Program-made: the position numbers and the translations under genes
Shown here: piece by piece, positions 1 through 9,006 of the stretch
Layout of the letters: the number at the start of each line of letters is the position of its first letter
How positions within the stretch are numbered: position 1 is the stretch's first letter
Notes under the pieces: generated by a model
The model's input: only the letters and a program-made list of their open reading frames with translations
Database searches by the model: none
Told to the model about the DNA's origin: nothing
Assembly: GCA_020692215.1 (NCBI GenBank)
Contig: JAIMKW010000005.1
Span: 1 to 64,000 of the forward strand
DNA from: Sandarakinorhabdus sp.
GTDB taxonomy: Bacteria > Pseudomonadota > Alphaproteobacteria > Sphingomonadales > Sphingomonadaceae
Length of the DNA stretch: 64,000 nt
Direction: 5' to 3'

Positions 1-805
1 CTGCATAGCCGATGTTGAGGATTGCGATCCGGCTTTCGCGCCGGGCTGTCCAGGTGGCGCCGTAGCCGACGGTTTCGCCAGGCTGCACGGTGCGAACCTG
101 TATCACGCGGGCTTCGGGCGTGACCACCTGGCGGACACGCGCCGCCGGGTGCGGGGTGCCGCCATAGAGGCCAAGGCCGGGGCGGACGGCATCGAAGCTG
201 TAGTCCCGCCCCCAGCAGATGCCCGCCGAGTTGGCGAGCGCGTGGGAGGCGCCGGGCGTTGCTGCCACCACAATGCGGAAGGCGGCCAGCTGGCGCGGGG
301 TGAGCGGGTGATCGGGCATGTCGGCGCAGGCGAGGTGGCTGTGGACGGTGTGCAGCGCGATGCCATCGGCCGCCGGCAGCTCGCCTGGTGAAAGCCCCAG
401 CCGGTTCATGCCGGTATCGACCATCAGGTCTGCGGCCCGGCCGGGGAAGGCTTCTCTCCACGCTTCGCACTGCGCGGGCGTGTTGAGCACCGGGCGGGCG
501 AGCGGCAGAGCCCGGGCGGCTGCCGTACAATCTGCGGTGAAGCCATGCAGAACAAGGACGGTCAGGTCTGGCCGGGCGAGCGCCGCGGCCTCGGCCCAGG
601 TGGAAACGGCGAAGGCGCTGGCACCTGCAGCGTGGAGCCGGGCGACGACCTCGCTTGCGCCGAGCCCATAGCCATCGGCCTTGACCGCGGGAATCGCAGG
701 CACCCCTGCCCGGCCCTGGAACCAGCGGAAATTGGCCACCAACGCATCGCCATCGAGCCGCAGCCGAAGGGCTGCTGGCGCATCTTGAACAGAAGTGGAC
801 GCCAT
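1..805 (-). CDS. alr: Alanine racemase (3' end cut by window edge)
   Basis: PLP-dependent interconversion of L- and D-alanine, supplying D-Ala for peptidoglycan in the cytoplasm. The frame is open from an ATG at 803-805 to the window edge, giving about 268 residues of a family that is usually about 350-370, so the C-terminal part with the second catalytic region lies outside. Visible hallmarks are the PLP-lysine motif VKADGYGLG (K42), TGMNRLGL, SHLACAD, NSAG, RPGLGLYGG and the domain-junction motif VGYGATW. The start gives MASTSVQDAPAALRLRLDG, a normal alr opening. The gene lies 74 bp downstream of a glycosyltransferase-like membrane gene on the same strand. The assignment rests on several family motifs and is firm; only completeness is unknown. 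Confidence 0.93.
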   Translation of the reverse strand, partial: MASTSVQDAPAALRLRLDGDALVANFRWFQGRAGVPAIPAVKADGYGLGASEVVARLHAAGASAFAVSTWAEAAALARPDLTVLVLHGFTADCTAAARALPLARPVLNTPAQCEAWREAFPGRAADLMVDTGMNRLGLSPGELPAADGIALHTVHSHLACADMPDHPLTPRQLAAFRIVVAATPGASHALANSAGICWGRDYSFDAVRPGLGLYGGTPHPAARVRQVVTPEARVIQVRTVQPGETVGYGATWTARRESRIAILNIGYA

Positions 806-879
806 GGGCCTGCTTTCGCCCAGCAGCAGGCGCGGTGCAAGCTTGTTGACGCCGCAGCAGCAGACCTTGACGGCCCGAA

Positions 880-2268
880 TCAGCCTGTGCGGGACAGGGC
901 CGGTGCTGGGCTGGCGGCTGGCCGGGCGCGCTCGAACACACGCCATAGAAAGGCAATGGCCAGATAGGTGCTGACCCCGACCAGCAGATAGCGGTAGCGC
1001 AGCGTTGGTTGCACGAGGCTGTAGAGCATCACGGTGGGCAGCAGGCTGAGGACAACGAACAGGGTTCGGCGTGGCTGGGTGAAGAGCCCTGCCGCCAGGC
1101 CAAGCAGCGCCAGGGTGGAAAAGCCCCAGGCCCAGGCCTGCTTGGCCCGGTCTCCCGCGGTCGGCTGCTTTTCGCTGTAGAGGCGGTAGAGCCAGGGTGG
1201 CGGAAACCAGAGGTCCTTCAGGTGGCGGGCGGTGAGGGTTGCGAAGCCCTTGGGATCACCTGCAATCCATGCGCGTGTTTCGGCGCCGAGTGCATCGAAA
1301 TAGGCCACGTCGTTCGGATAGGCGCTGTAGCGAGCGTAGGCCTGTTCCGAGAAGAAGGGGTGCATATGGCGCAGGCGGGCGACGAAGGTGGCGCGCTGAT
1401 CGCGCGCATCGACAGCGGCGGCATAGTTGGCGGTGGAGACTTCCAGCCAGAAATTGCCGCGTGACGGCATGAAGCGATCATAGACCTGGTAGTTTCGGAC
1501 AATCCAGGCACCGTTCACGGCGAGAAAGGCAGCCAGCAGGATGGCGGCGGTGCCTGGCCAGGCTTTCCAGGGGATGTGCCGCAGAATGACGAAGCCCAAC
1601 CCGGCATAGCCCCCGAGCGCGACGCCGGGGTTGATGAGGAAGGCAAAGGCGGCCAGCAGCGCAAAGCCGGAGATGGTTCGCCACGACGGACGGCCGTTGC
1701 GATCCATGACCAGCAGGCGCCAAAGCATGGCAGCGGCGAGCATGGCGGCAAGCGCCCCCTCGCGAATGCGGAAATCGACGATTTCGAGGTAGAAGTGGAG
1801 CGGCACGACAGCCAGGATCGCAAGCGCGAAGAGCCTTGGCGCTGTTGCCACCCCCAGCTCTTGCGCGACCTTGTAGAGGAACCAGAACAGCGCGATGGCG
1901 ACAGAGGCGGCAACGACGGACAGGGCGAACTCTGCCGCCGGGGTGTCGATCCCCAGCACGCGGTAAATGATGCCCGCGATGACCACATTGATAGGCCCGA
2001 CATGGCTGGTGATACCGCTGCCGGCGCCATAGGCATCTGCCATGACGCCCGTCTGCGACCAGTTGTAGGCGACGTGCCACATTTCGGAGCGGTGGGCGCG
2101 CAGCCGCTCGCCGGTGTTGAGGAACAGCCAGGCGAGGCGGGCCACGAAGCCGAAGCCCAGCAAGAGAATGAGGAGCCTGGCTTCGTTCCTGCGGGCAAAA
2201 CCCTCTATCCGCGCCGGAAGCAGCCTATCGGCGGCGGTTGCAACGGCGGCGTCTGGAATGGCGGTCAT
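880..2268 (-). CDS. Polytopic membrane protein, GT39/ArnT-like glycosyltransferase
   Basis: A 462-residue integral membrane protein with about ten hydrophobic stretches (for example near residues 32-50, 95-125, 140-165, 200-245 and 380-440). An early His/Glu-containing loop (HRSEMWHVAYNW) follows the first membrane segment, as in dolichyl/undecaprenyl-phosphate-sugar transferases of the GT39/PMT_2 type. I infer that it transfers a sugar from a polyprenyl-phosphate carrier on the periplasmic side. Support comes from its neighbours: a GtrA flippase-like gene 16 bp upstream and a GT2 polyprenyl-phosphate sugar synthase beyond it, all on the minus strand and evidently one operon. The exact family and the sugar cannot be read from the sequence. 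Confidence 0.7.
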   Translation of the reverse strand: MTAIPDAAVATAADRLLPARIEGFARRNEARLLILLLGFGFVARLAWLFLNTGERLRAHRSEMWHVAYNWSQTGVMADAYGAGSGITSHVGPINVVIAGIIYRVLGIDTPAAEFALSVVAASVAIALFWFLYKVAQELGVATAPRLFALAILAVVPLHFYLEIVDFRIREGALAAMLAAAMLWRLLVMDRNGRPSWRTISGFALLAAFAFLINPGVALGGYAGLGFVILRHIPWKAWPGTAAILLAAFLAVNGAWIVRNYQVYDRFMPSRGNFWLEVSTANYAAAVDARDQRATFVARLRHMHPFFSEQAYARYSAYPNDVAYFDALGAETRAWIAGDPKGFATLTARHLKDLWFPPPWLYRLYSEKQPTAGDRAKQAWAWGFSTLALLGLAAGLFTQPRRTLFVVLSLLPTVMLYSLVQPTLRYRYLLVGVSTYLAIAFLWRVFERARPAASPAPALSRTG

Positions 2269-2284
2269 CCCCGAACCCTTCGCA

Positions 2285-2692
2285 TCAGCCGCGCCCGAGG
2301 ATCATCTTGTAGCGCAGGAAGCTGAACACGGCGGTTATCCCGGTGCCCAGCACAAAGGCCAGCCAGACCGGCGCGCCAGCCCACAGGGCAACCCAGTAGA
2401 TGCTGAGGTTGAGCAGTATCCCGGCCAAGGCGACACTGACATAGTGGCCGAACTCCTGCCAGCTGGGCGGGCGCACGGTCTTGAAGGTGAGCTTCCGGTT
2501 GAACCACCAGGTGAAGCACATCGCGGCAGCGACACCCGGAATCCGGGCAAGCTGCGGCGAAAGGCCCAGCGCCATGCCGAGCCAGAGAACCCCGAAATCC
2601 ACCACAGCGGCAGCGCCGCCTACGAGCGCAAAGCGCATCGCCTCTCCAACCCAGCCGGGCAGCTTCTGCAGGCGCGCGGCCATATCAGCCAT
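2285..2692 (-). CDS. GtrA family membrane protein
   Basis: A small (135 aa) four-helix membrane protein. The layout is that of GtrA: the opening motif RFALVGGAAAVVDFGVLWLG, the conserved TWWFNRKLTFK loop after helix 2, then two further helices and the closing FLRYKMIL. GtrA proteins are thought to move polyprenyl-phosphate-linked sugars across the inner membrane. Its start overlaps the 3' end of the upstream GT2 gene by 8 bp, and the GT39-like gene follows after 16 bp, so the three are probably co-translated as synthase, flippase and transferase. Length and motifs fit the family well. The substrate is unknown. Confidence 0.88.
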   Translation of the reverse strand: MADMAARLQKLPGWVGEAMRFALVGGAAAVVDFGVLWLGMALGLSPQLARIPGVAAAMCFTWWFNRKLTFKTVRPPSWQEFGHYVSVALAGILLNLSIYWVALWAGAPVWLAFVLGTGITAVFSFLRYKMILGRG

Positions 2693-3674
2693 GCAGAGGA
2701 TCTGAAGGGGCCGGATACTGGAGGTAGGTCAGGCGCTTCAGCTCACGTCGTCCGCGGGTGACCGTATCGAGGATGAGGCCTGCCGTCGCGAACAGGGCCG
2801 CCAGGATCATCAGGCCTGTGGCAAGGATCGCGGTGGGAAAGCGCGGAACCAGCCCGGTTTCGAGGAAGGTGAGGACAATGGGAATGGCGAGCAGTGCTGC
2901 GACTGCTGCCAGCAGGGCTGCGATGACGCCGAAGAAGAGAACGGGGCGTTCGAACCGGTAGAGGCGGAGCATGGTGTTGAGGATGCGCCACCCATCGCGA
3001 TGGGTGGAGAGCTTGGATTGCGACCCTTCGGGCCGGGCGGCATAAGCCGTGGAGACCTCGGCGGTGGGCATGGCGAGTTCCAGCGCGTGGACGTTGATCT
3101 CCGTTTCGATTTCGAAGCCCCGGGACAGGGCCGGGAAGGATTTGACGAACCGGCGGGAGAACACACGATAGCCTGTGAGGGTGTCGGTGAAGGAGCGGCC
3201 GAACATGCCCGACAGGATGCCGGTGAGCATCCTGTTGCCGAACTGGTGGCCACGACGGTAAGCGGCAACAGCTTCATTGACGCGTGCGCCGACCACCATA
3301 TCGAGGTTTTCCCCGACCAACAGGCTGATCATGCGGGGGGCGGCCTCGGCCTCGTATGTCGCGTCTCCATCGGCCAGCACATAGATATCGGCGTCGATAT
3401 CGGCGAACATCCGCCGGACAACCGAGCCCTTGCCCTGCTGCCGCTCGGTTCGGACCACCGCACCTGCAGCTGCCGCGACCGCCATGGTGCGATCATGGCT
3501 GTTGTTGTCGTAGACATGGATGGTGGCTGCGGGCAGCGCCTTGCGGAAGCCGGCGACCGTCTGGGCGATGGCTGCTTCCTCGTTGTAGCAGGGCAGGAGG
3601 ACTGCGACCCTGAGGCCGTTGCGGCCACCGGATTGCATCGCCTCGCTGCTGTGGGTGAGAATATCCAAGCCCAT
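2685..3674 (-). CDS. Glycosyltransferase family 2, polyprenyl-phosphate sugar synthase-like
   Basis: A 329-residue GT-A fold transferase. The N-terminal nucleotide-sugar domain shows VAVLLPCYNEEAAI, a HVYDNNSHD segment and the metal-binding LADGDATYE (DxD-like). The C-terminal third has two hydrophobic helices (VLFFGVIAALLAAVAALLAI and the ATGLMILAALFATAGLILD region), which anchor it in the membrane. This resembles dolichol/undecaprenyl-phosphate glycosyltransferases. It is the first gene of the GT2-GtrA-GT39 operon. The start is MGLDILTHSS; a later Met at residue 13 is possible. The product probably modifies a surface glycan or lipid A, an inference from context only. Confidence 0.85.
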   Translation of the reverse strand: MGLDILTHSSEAMQSGGRNGLRVAVLLPCYNEEAAIAQTVAGFRKALPAATIHVYDNNSHDRTMAVAAAAGAVVRTERQQGKGSVVRRMFADIDADIYVLADGDATYEAEAAPRMISLLVGENLDMVVGARVNEAVAAYRRGHQFGNRMLTGILSGMFGRSFTDTLTGYRVFSRRFVKSFPALSRGFEIETEINVHALELAMPTAEVSTAYAARPEGSQSKLSTHRDGWRILNTMLRLYRFERPVLFFGVIAALLAAVAALLAIPIVLTFLETGLVPRFPTAILATGLMILAALFATAGLILDTVTRGRRELKRLTYLQYPAPSDPLHG

Positions 3675-3898
3675 TGCTACGCCTTACCCGAAAACACCCG
3701 GCCTTGGTAAAGTGTGGCAGACCGTTCGCCAAGCTGCAACGCTTGTGCTTTTGCCGGGCTGCGCTGCAAGAGCGCTGGTTCGGGCGGGGAATGGCTGGCC
3801 AACACTGTAGCGGGCCTGCCGGGGACTGGATATTTTCCCCGACGCAGCGAAGACGTGCCGCAAGGGTCTGGTCTTCCCCTGGCGCGGCGGGTTGACCC

Positions 3899-6277
3899 TC
3901 ACACCCGCAAGGCCATGGCGTTGATGAAGCGCATGGTTTCAATCGGGCTGAGTGCAGAGGCATCGACCCTGATGCCGACCCGCGCGATGCTGCCGGCAAA
4001 GGGGAAGGGCGCGGCATAGGCCGGCGACGCCCGGTTGCCGAGATCGGCGCCGATGGAAAAGCCATCATAGCTGGTGGAGAACAGGGCGTGGGCATATTTG
4101 CGCTCGCCCGTCTTGCGGCCGTTGACGAACAGGGCTCCGCTGCCATCGAAGGGGCGGGATTTCATGGTCTGCACATAGCGCAGTTCCACCTTGCCCATGG
4201 GCACCGGCCCGCCATCGATGATTTCGCGCCAGGGCAGGAGCGACTGTTCATAGAATAGCCGTCCGTCCTTTACATAAAGGCAATAGCCGGCCGGCCGGCT
4301 GCCATGGGCCAACAGCACGCCATCGCCCTGATGATCGCATTCGACCGTGATTTCGTGCGGCAGGCCGCAGACCACGGGTGCTGTTTCGCGCGAAATGCGG
4401 TCGATGGGGGGCAGGAACGTCCAGGCTTCGCGGATGCCGCGGGCCTGCCTGTCCTGCACCATGCGGATTACCATCTGCCGATCATCGAGCGGGAACACCT
4501 GGTGTTGTTCGGCGGCGGCCTGCCATCTGGCGGCGAGGTCCTTCACCCGTTCGGGCTGGGACGCGGCGAGGTCTTCAAGCTCGTTCGGATCGGTCGAGAG
4601 ATCGTAAAGCTCCCACTGGTCGGTCTCGAAGGGTTTGCCGCGATCGTGCCGGGCGACCAGCCGGAAGGGGGCGGCATAATAAGCGCGGTGGCCGCCTAGC
4701 TCGAAATATTGTTCGGTTCGCGTGGCGGCATCTGCGGCAGCGAAGGTGGCGGCGATGCTGCGCCCCTCCTGCGGCTTCAGCGTCACGCCGCGCCGCACCT
4801 GTGGCGGCTTGACGCCGGCGACATCGAGGATGGTGGGCAAGAGATCGATGACATGGACGAACTGCTGGCGCACGGCGCCGGGCTGTGTCGCCTTTCCCGG
4901 CGGGCTGATGATCAACGGATCGGCGACCCCGCCCAGATGCGTGAACTGCTTGTAGAGCCGGAACGGCGTGTTGGAGGCATTGGCCCAGCCGATGGGATAG
5001 TGCGGGAAGGTGGGATCCTCGCCCATCACCGGCACAAGCTTTTGCGCTTCGGCCACCGGCACCGGGCGGCCGAAGGCGGCTGCGAACACATTGGGGGTGC
5101 CGGTTTCGGTGCCTTCGGCCGAGCCGCCATTATCGGAAAACAGCATCACCAGCGTGTTTTCGCGCACGCCGAGCGCATCCAGTTGCGCCATCAGACGGCC
5201 GACATTGCTGTCGATATTGGCGACCATCGCGGCATAGATTTCCATGTAGCGGGCATAGAGCGCCTGTTCGGCCGCGGGCAGGCTGGCCCAGGCTTGCGCG
5301 CTGGAGGACAGCGGCGGCAGTTTCGTATCGGCCGGCAGGATGCCGAGCGCCTTCTGCTTTTCCAGCCGGGCGGCGCGGATGGCATCCCACCCCTTGTCAT
5401 ACTGGCCCTTGAACCGGTCGCGCTCGGCCGCGCGGGCCTGCAGCGGCGAGTGGGTTCCCGGGAAGGCCAACTGCATAAAGAAGGGGCGCCCGGGATCGAG
5501 CGCCTGCTGCGTTGCGATCATCGCCATTGCGCGATCGGTCAGCGCGTCGGCGATGTAATAATCGGGATCGGTCGGCGGCTCGAGGGGGGTTACGCCATCG
5601 AACAGTTCGGACGGGTGGAAATGATCGGTCGAATGCCCCTGGAACCAGTGGGCGCGATCGAAGCCGCGCTGGGTCGGCCAGTTGTGATACGGCCCGTTGG
5701 CGCCGCTGCTGTGGGCGCTGTTCACATGCCATTTGCCGCTGAGCAAGCAGGTCCAGCCGGCATCGCCCAGGATTTCGGCCACAGTGGCGGCCTCGTGCGT
5801 GAGATCGCCTCGATAGCCGGGGTAGCCGGCATCGACATCGGCCAGCCAGCCCATTCCGGCAGCGTGGTGGTTGAGGCCGGTGAGGAAGCTGGCGCGGGTG
5901 CACGAGCACATGGCGGTGGTGCGGAAATTGGCATAGCGAAGCCCGGCAGCCGCCAGTGCATCAATGGCGGGCGTGGGGATTTCCGAGCCGTAGCAGCCGA
6001 GATCGGCGAACCCCACATCATCGAGAATGATGGCGACGATGTTGGGCGCGCCTTCGCGCCACGCCTTTGCCGTGACATTGGCCGGCCTGCTGTCGGCGAA
6101 GCTCTGCGCGATGACGGGCGCTTCGCCTGCACCAACGGCTGCTGGGGTGACAAACTGTTTCGCCTGCCTTTCAATGGCGCGCGCGCCCAGTGCTGCGGCG
6201 CCTGCAGCGCCCGCGCCGACTGCGCCGCCGATCAGCAGCGAGCGGCGATCGAGGCCCTTTTTCGGTTCATCGGTCAC
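3899..6277 (-). CDS. Arylsulfatase, Tat-type leader, atypical FGly motif
   Basis: A 792-residue sulfatase (alkaline phosphatase superfamily) that would hydrolyse sulfate esters. Residues 10-36 form a twin-arginine leader (LDRRSLLIGG then an Ala/Gly-rich hydrophobic run), so periplasmic export is likely. The metal site opens with NIVAIILDDVGFADLG and later has SGKWH and SDNGGSAEG. The residue to be converted to formylglycine is C124, but the motif reads C-S-C-T-R instead of the usual CxPxR, with Cys where Pro is expected. A C-terminal region of about 200 residues follows the catalytic domain, as in long bacterial arylsulfatases. A second sulfatase gene lies 12 bp upstream on the same strand. 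No maturation enzyme gene is in the window. Confidence 0.9.
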   Translation of the reverse strand: MTDEPKKGLDRRSLLIGGAVGAGAAGAAALGARAIERQAKQFVTPAAVGAGEAPVIAQSFADSRPANVTAKAWREGAPNIVAIILDDVGFADLGCYGSEIPTPAIDALAAAGLRYANFRTTAMCSCTRASFLTGLNHHAAGMGWLADVDAGYPGYRGDLTHEAATVAEILGDAGWTCLLSGKWHVNSAHSSGANGPYHNWPTQRGFDRAHWFQGHSTDHFHPSELFDGVTPLEPPTDPDYYIADALTDRAMAMIATQQALDPGRPFFMQLAFPGTHSPLQARAAERDRFKGQYDKGWDAIRAARLEKQKALGILPADTKLPPLSSSAQAWASLPAAEQALYARYMEIYAAMVANIDSNVGRLMAQLDALGVRENTLVMLFSDNGGSAEGTETGTPNVFAAAFGRPVPVAEAQKLVPVMGEDPTFPHYPIGWANASNTPFRLYKQFTHLGGVADPLIISPPGKATQPGAVRQQFVHVIDLLPTILDVAGVKPPQVRRGVTLKPQEGRSIAATFAAADAATRTEQYFELGGHRAYYAAPFRLVARHDRGKPFETDQWELYDLSTDPNELEDLAASQPERVKDLAARWQAAAEQHQVFPLDDRQMVIRMVQDRQARGIREAWTFLPPIDRISRETAPVVCGLPHEITVECDHQGDGVLLAHGSRPAGYCLYVKDGRLFYEQSLLPWREIIDGGPVPMGKVELRYVQTMKSRPFDGSGALFVNGRKTGERKYAHALFSTSYDGFSIGADLGNRASPAYAAPFPFAGSIARVGIRVDASALSPIETMRFINAMALRV

Positions 6278-6289
6278 GCACGATCCCTT

Positions 6290-7930
6290 TCAGTTCGACC
6301 AGTAGATGAGATCCTGCCCATCCTTCCACGGTGCGGTCATCGGCACATCGATCCGCACCGGCCCTTCGATCAGCGCCGGCCAAAGCGGCGGCGGCATGGC
6401 GGCGGCCTGCGCCGTGATCTTCGCGCGGAGCTCGGTGACCTTTTCCGGCATGGCGGCCGACAGATCGCGCTGCTCGGTCGGATCGTCGGCCAGATTGTGC
6501 AGCCAGACGCGGCTGGGGCGGGCGGAGACCTGCAGCTTCCAGTCGCCCGCGCGCACTGCGCGATATTCGCCCGAGCGCCAGAAGATGGTGCGCGGCGGCA
6601 AGGCCGCGCCGGTTGAGAGCGCGGGGAGCAGATCGAGGCTGTCCATCGCGCGGTCGGCCGGGACAGTGCCACCGGCGGCAGCCGCCAGGGTGGCGAACAG
6701 ATCGAGATGGCTGGCCACGCCCTTCACCTGTGTTCCGGGCGGGATTCGGGCCGGCCATCTGGCGAACAGCGGCGCGCGGAGTCCGCCTTCGAAGAAGGTG
6801 GCCTTCCAGCCCCGGTAGGGCTTGTTGAGATCGTCCATCCCCACATACCAGGCACCGCCATTGTCGGATGTGAACAGGATGAGCGTGTTGTTGGCCAGCC
6901 CCTCGGCCTGCAGCTTTGCCTTGATGGTGGCGACCGAGCGATCCAGCGCGACCAGCATGGCGGCATAGACCCGCGAATTGTGATCGTTGATGTGACCAAG
7001 CGCATCATAATCGGATTTCAGCGCCTGCAGCGGCGTGTGCGGGGCCGTGTGGGCGAGATAGAGGAAGAAGGGGCGGTTCTTGTTGGCATCGATGGCGCGG
7101 ACCGCCTGATCGGTGAAATAATCGGTGAGATAGCGATCGGGCGCAAATCGCCGTCCGCCGTTCCACTGCACGGCAAAGGGCAGGTTGGCCCAGATGAAGC
7201 GGTCGATCGGATCCCACGGCAGCTTTGCGTTCACCACATCGGGCGCGCCTTCGGGCAGGAACAGCCCGCCGCCGGCCATGATGCCCAGCGATTCATCAAA
7301 GCCCTGATCCTCGGGGCGCAGGCCCTTTGCTTCGCCCAGATGCCACTTGCCGATGTGGAGCGTGCGGTAGCCGGCCTGTTGCAGCACCTCCGGGATCATG
7401 ATTTCCGAGGCCGGAACGCCCATATCCTTGTAGGGCATGATGCCCTCAACCCGATCGGCGTGGAAGATCGGCCGATGCGGGCCGAGCTGGCCACCATGGC
7501 CGATATTTTCCGCGAAGATCGGCGGGACGGCGGTGAATTCAAAGCCGAAACGGGTGGGGTAGCGGCCGGTGAGCATCGCAGCCCGGCTGGGCGAGCAGGT
7601 GGCGTTTGCGGCATAGAAGCTTTCGACGCTGGCCCCTTCCGTCATCAGGCTGTCGATCGCGGGGGTCGGCACGATGCCGCCGCCGAAGGCCGAGATATCG
7701 TTCATGCCCATATCGTCGGTGACGATGAGGATGATGTTGGGCGGGCGCTGGGCGGGCGGCGTTTCCGCGCGATCCGGCCCGGCAGCCCAGGGCACGGGCT
7801 GGTTGGGCTGCACCGGATCCCGGAAGTTGGAGACGATGCCGGGAAGATGGAACCAGTAGCGCTGCCAGGCGGCCGTGCCCGCGGCTGCCAGCACGACAGC
7901 TGTTCCCAGCAATATCCAGCGCTTTTTCAT
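6290..7930 (-). CDS. Sulfatase, type I (CSPSR formylglycine motif)
   Basis: A 546-residue sulfatase with an N-terminal hydrophobic leader (ILLGTAVVLAAAGTAAW) and then a mature domain starting NIILIVTDDMGMNDIS. The formylglycine signature ATCSPSRAAMLTGRYP is canonical (C112), and GKWHLGE and FTSDNGG complete the metal and sulfate site. Expected activity is hydrolysis of a sulfate ester in the periplasm; the substrate cannot be deduced. Its ATG overlaps the stop of the upstream MBL-fold gene (ATGA at 7927-7930) and the other sulfatase follows 12 bp downstream, so translation is coupled. Co-location of two unlike sulfatases suggests sequential cleavage of different sulfate positions, which is inference. 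Confidence 0.93.
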   Translation of the reverse strand: MKKRWILLGTAVVLAAAGTAAWQRYWFHLPGIVSNFRDPVQPNQPVPWAAGPDRAETPPAQRPPNIILIVTDDMGMNDISAFGGGIVPTPAIDSLMTEGASVESFYAANATCSPSRAAMLTGRYPTRFGFEFTAVPPIFAENIGHGGQLGPHRPIFHADRVEGIMPYKDMGVPASEIMIPEVLQQAGYRTLHIGKWHLGEAKGLRPEDQGFDESLGIMAGGGLFLPEGAPDVVNAKLPWDPIDRFIWANLPFAVQWNGGRRFAPDRYLTDYFTDQAVRAIDANKNRPFFLYLAHTAPHTPLQALKSDYDALGHINDHNSRVYAAMLVALDRSVATIKAKLQAEGLANNTLILFTSDNGGAWYVGMDDLNKPYRGWKATFFEGGLRAPLFARWPARIPPGTQVKGVASHLDLFATLAAAAGGTVPADRAMDSLDLLPALSTGAALPPRTIFWRSGEYRAVRAGDWKLQVSARPSRVWLHNLADDPTEQRDLSAAMPEKVTELRAKITAQAAAMPPPLWPALIEGPVRIDVPMTAPWKDGQDLIYWSN

Positions 7931-9006
7931 CCGCGCACCCTTCCGCCCAGCCGTGAAATCTTGGTGCCGCCGCTCGCCGGCAGGCTGATGATATCGCGGT
8001 CGGCCATGATCCGCAGTTCGCCATCGAAGCGGCTGCGCGCATCGCCCAGAAAGGGCCCTTCGAGCGCGCGCAGGCGCAGCGGGGGGACGATGTGGGTGAG
8101 CGCCAGCATCCTTGCGCCGGCCTGTTGCGCGATTTCGGCGGCCTGTTCGGGGGTGGTGTGATAGTCCTCGATATCGGCCATCACCTTGGCGATTCCGGGG
8201 TTTCCGGCATCCTTTGCGGCCTTGCCCAATATGCGGGTTAGCCGGGGCTGCAGCGCTTCATGGACAAGGAGATCGCAGCCCCTGGCGGCCTTTGCCAGCG
8301 CGGCCGACGGGACGGTATCGCCGGACACGGTGATGCAGCGGCCCTTGTAATCGAAGCGGTAGCCGACGGCTGGTTCGACCGGGCTGTGATCGACACGGAT
8401 GGCGGTGACCGTCAGCCCGCCATCCTTCAGGATGATGCCCGTTTCTTCAGGCAGGGCGAAAGCGCGCTGGCTGAGGCCGAAGCCCGAGGGGGGCACGACA
8501 GCGGCACCATGGTGCGCGGTGCGATAGGTGGAATCGCGGCTGTAGGCAGCGTTGAAGCCAGCGGCCACTTCACCGATACCGACTGGGCCATGCAGGGGAA
8601 GCGCGGCGGTGGCGCTTGCGTTCACCCAGCGCTGCAGCATCAGCGCGCCGAGGCCATCGATATGATCGGAGTGGAAGTGGGTGAGCAGCACGCGCTCGAT
8701 CCGGCCGGCGGGGAGGCCCATCATCGCGAGCGTTTTCGCGCTGCCCTCGCCGGCATCGACAATGATCATGCGCTTGCCTGCGATGATGGCGAGGCAGGGG
8801 CCGCCGCGTGCGGGATCCGGCATGGGGCTGCCGGTGCCGCAAAAGGCGGCGTGAAGGCCATCGGGGAGGCCATCGAGGCTGTTCGAGGCCAGCACAGAGG
8901 CTGCGCCGCGCTGGTAGAGGGCCATGGCGAGCTGCCCCCGGACCAACCAGCCCGCGGCGGCCAGGAGCAGGGCAAGGGCCAGCAGGATGAACAGCCGGCG
9001 CTTCAT
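7927..9006 (-). CDS. Membrane-anchored or exported MBL-fold metallohydrolase
   Basis: A 359-residue metallo-beta-lactamase-fold protein. The ATG at 9006 is preferred because it overlaps the upstream stop (ATGA) and is followed at once by a hydrophobic leader (MKRRLFILLALALLLAAAGW); a longer open frame upstream lacks such support. The zinc motif is THFHSDHIDGLG (H110, H112, D114, H115), with later DHSPVEP, VSGDT and THIVPP segments as in the RNase Z/arylsulfatase-AtsA branch of the fold. An extracytoplasmic hydrolase acting on a phospho- or sulfo-diester is likely. It lies between a DsbA-like gene and two sulfatases in one operon, so a role in sulfate-ester catabolism is plausible but not shown. 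Confidence 0.88.
   Translation of the reverse strand: MKRRLFILLALALLLAAAGWLVRGQLAMALYQRGAASVLASNSLDGLPDGLHAAFCGTGSPMPDPARGGPCLAIIAGKRMIIVDAGEGSAKTLAMMGLPAGRIERVLLTHFHSDHIDGLGALMLQRWVNASATAALPLHGPVGIGEVAAGFNAAYSRDSTYRTAHHGAAVVPPSGFGLSQRAFALPEETGIILKDGGLTVTAIRVDHSPVEPAVGYRFDYKGRCITVSGDTVPSAALAKAARGCDLLVHEALQPRLTRILGKAAKDAGNPGIAKVMADIEDYHTTPEQAAEIAQQAGARMLALTHIVPPLRLRALEGPFLGDARSRFDGELRIMADRDIISLPASGGTKISRLGGRVRG

Noticed and set aside
103..366. Open frame on the minus strand within alr
   Set aside because: It is a shadow of the alanine racemase frame with a Pro/Ser/Arg-rich composition typical of out-of-frame GC-rich DNA.
4709..6616. A 635-residue open frame on the plus strand opposite the arylsulfatase
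   Set aside because: Antisense to two well-supported sulfatases, with Gly/Arg/His-rich composition and no domain.
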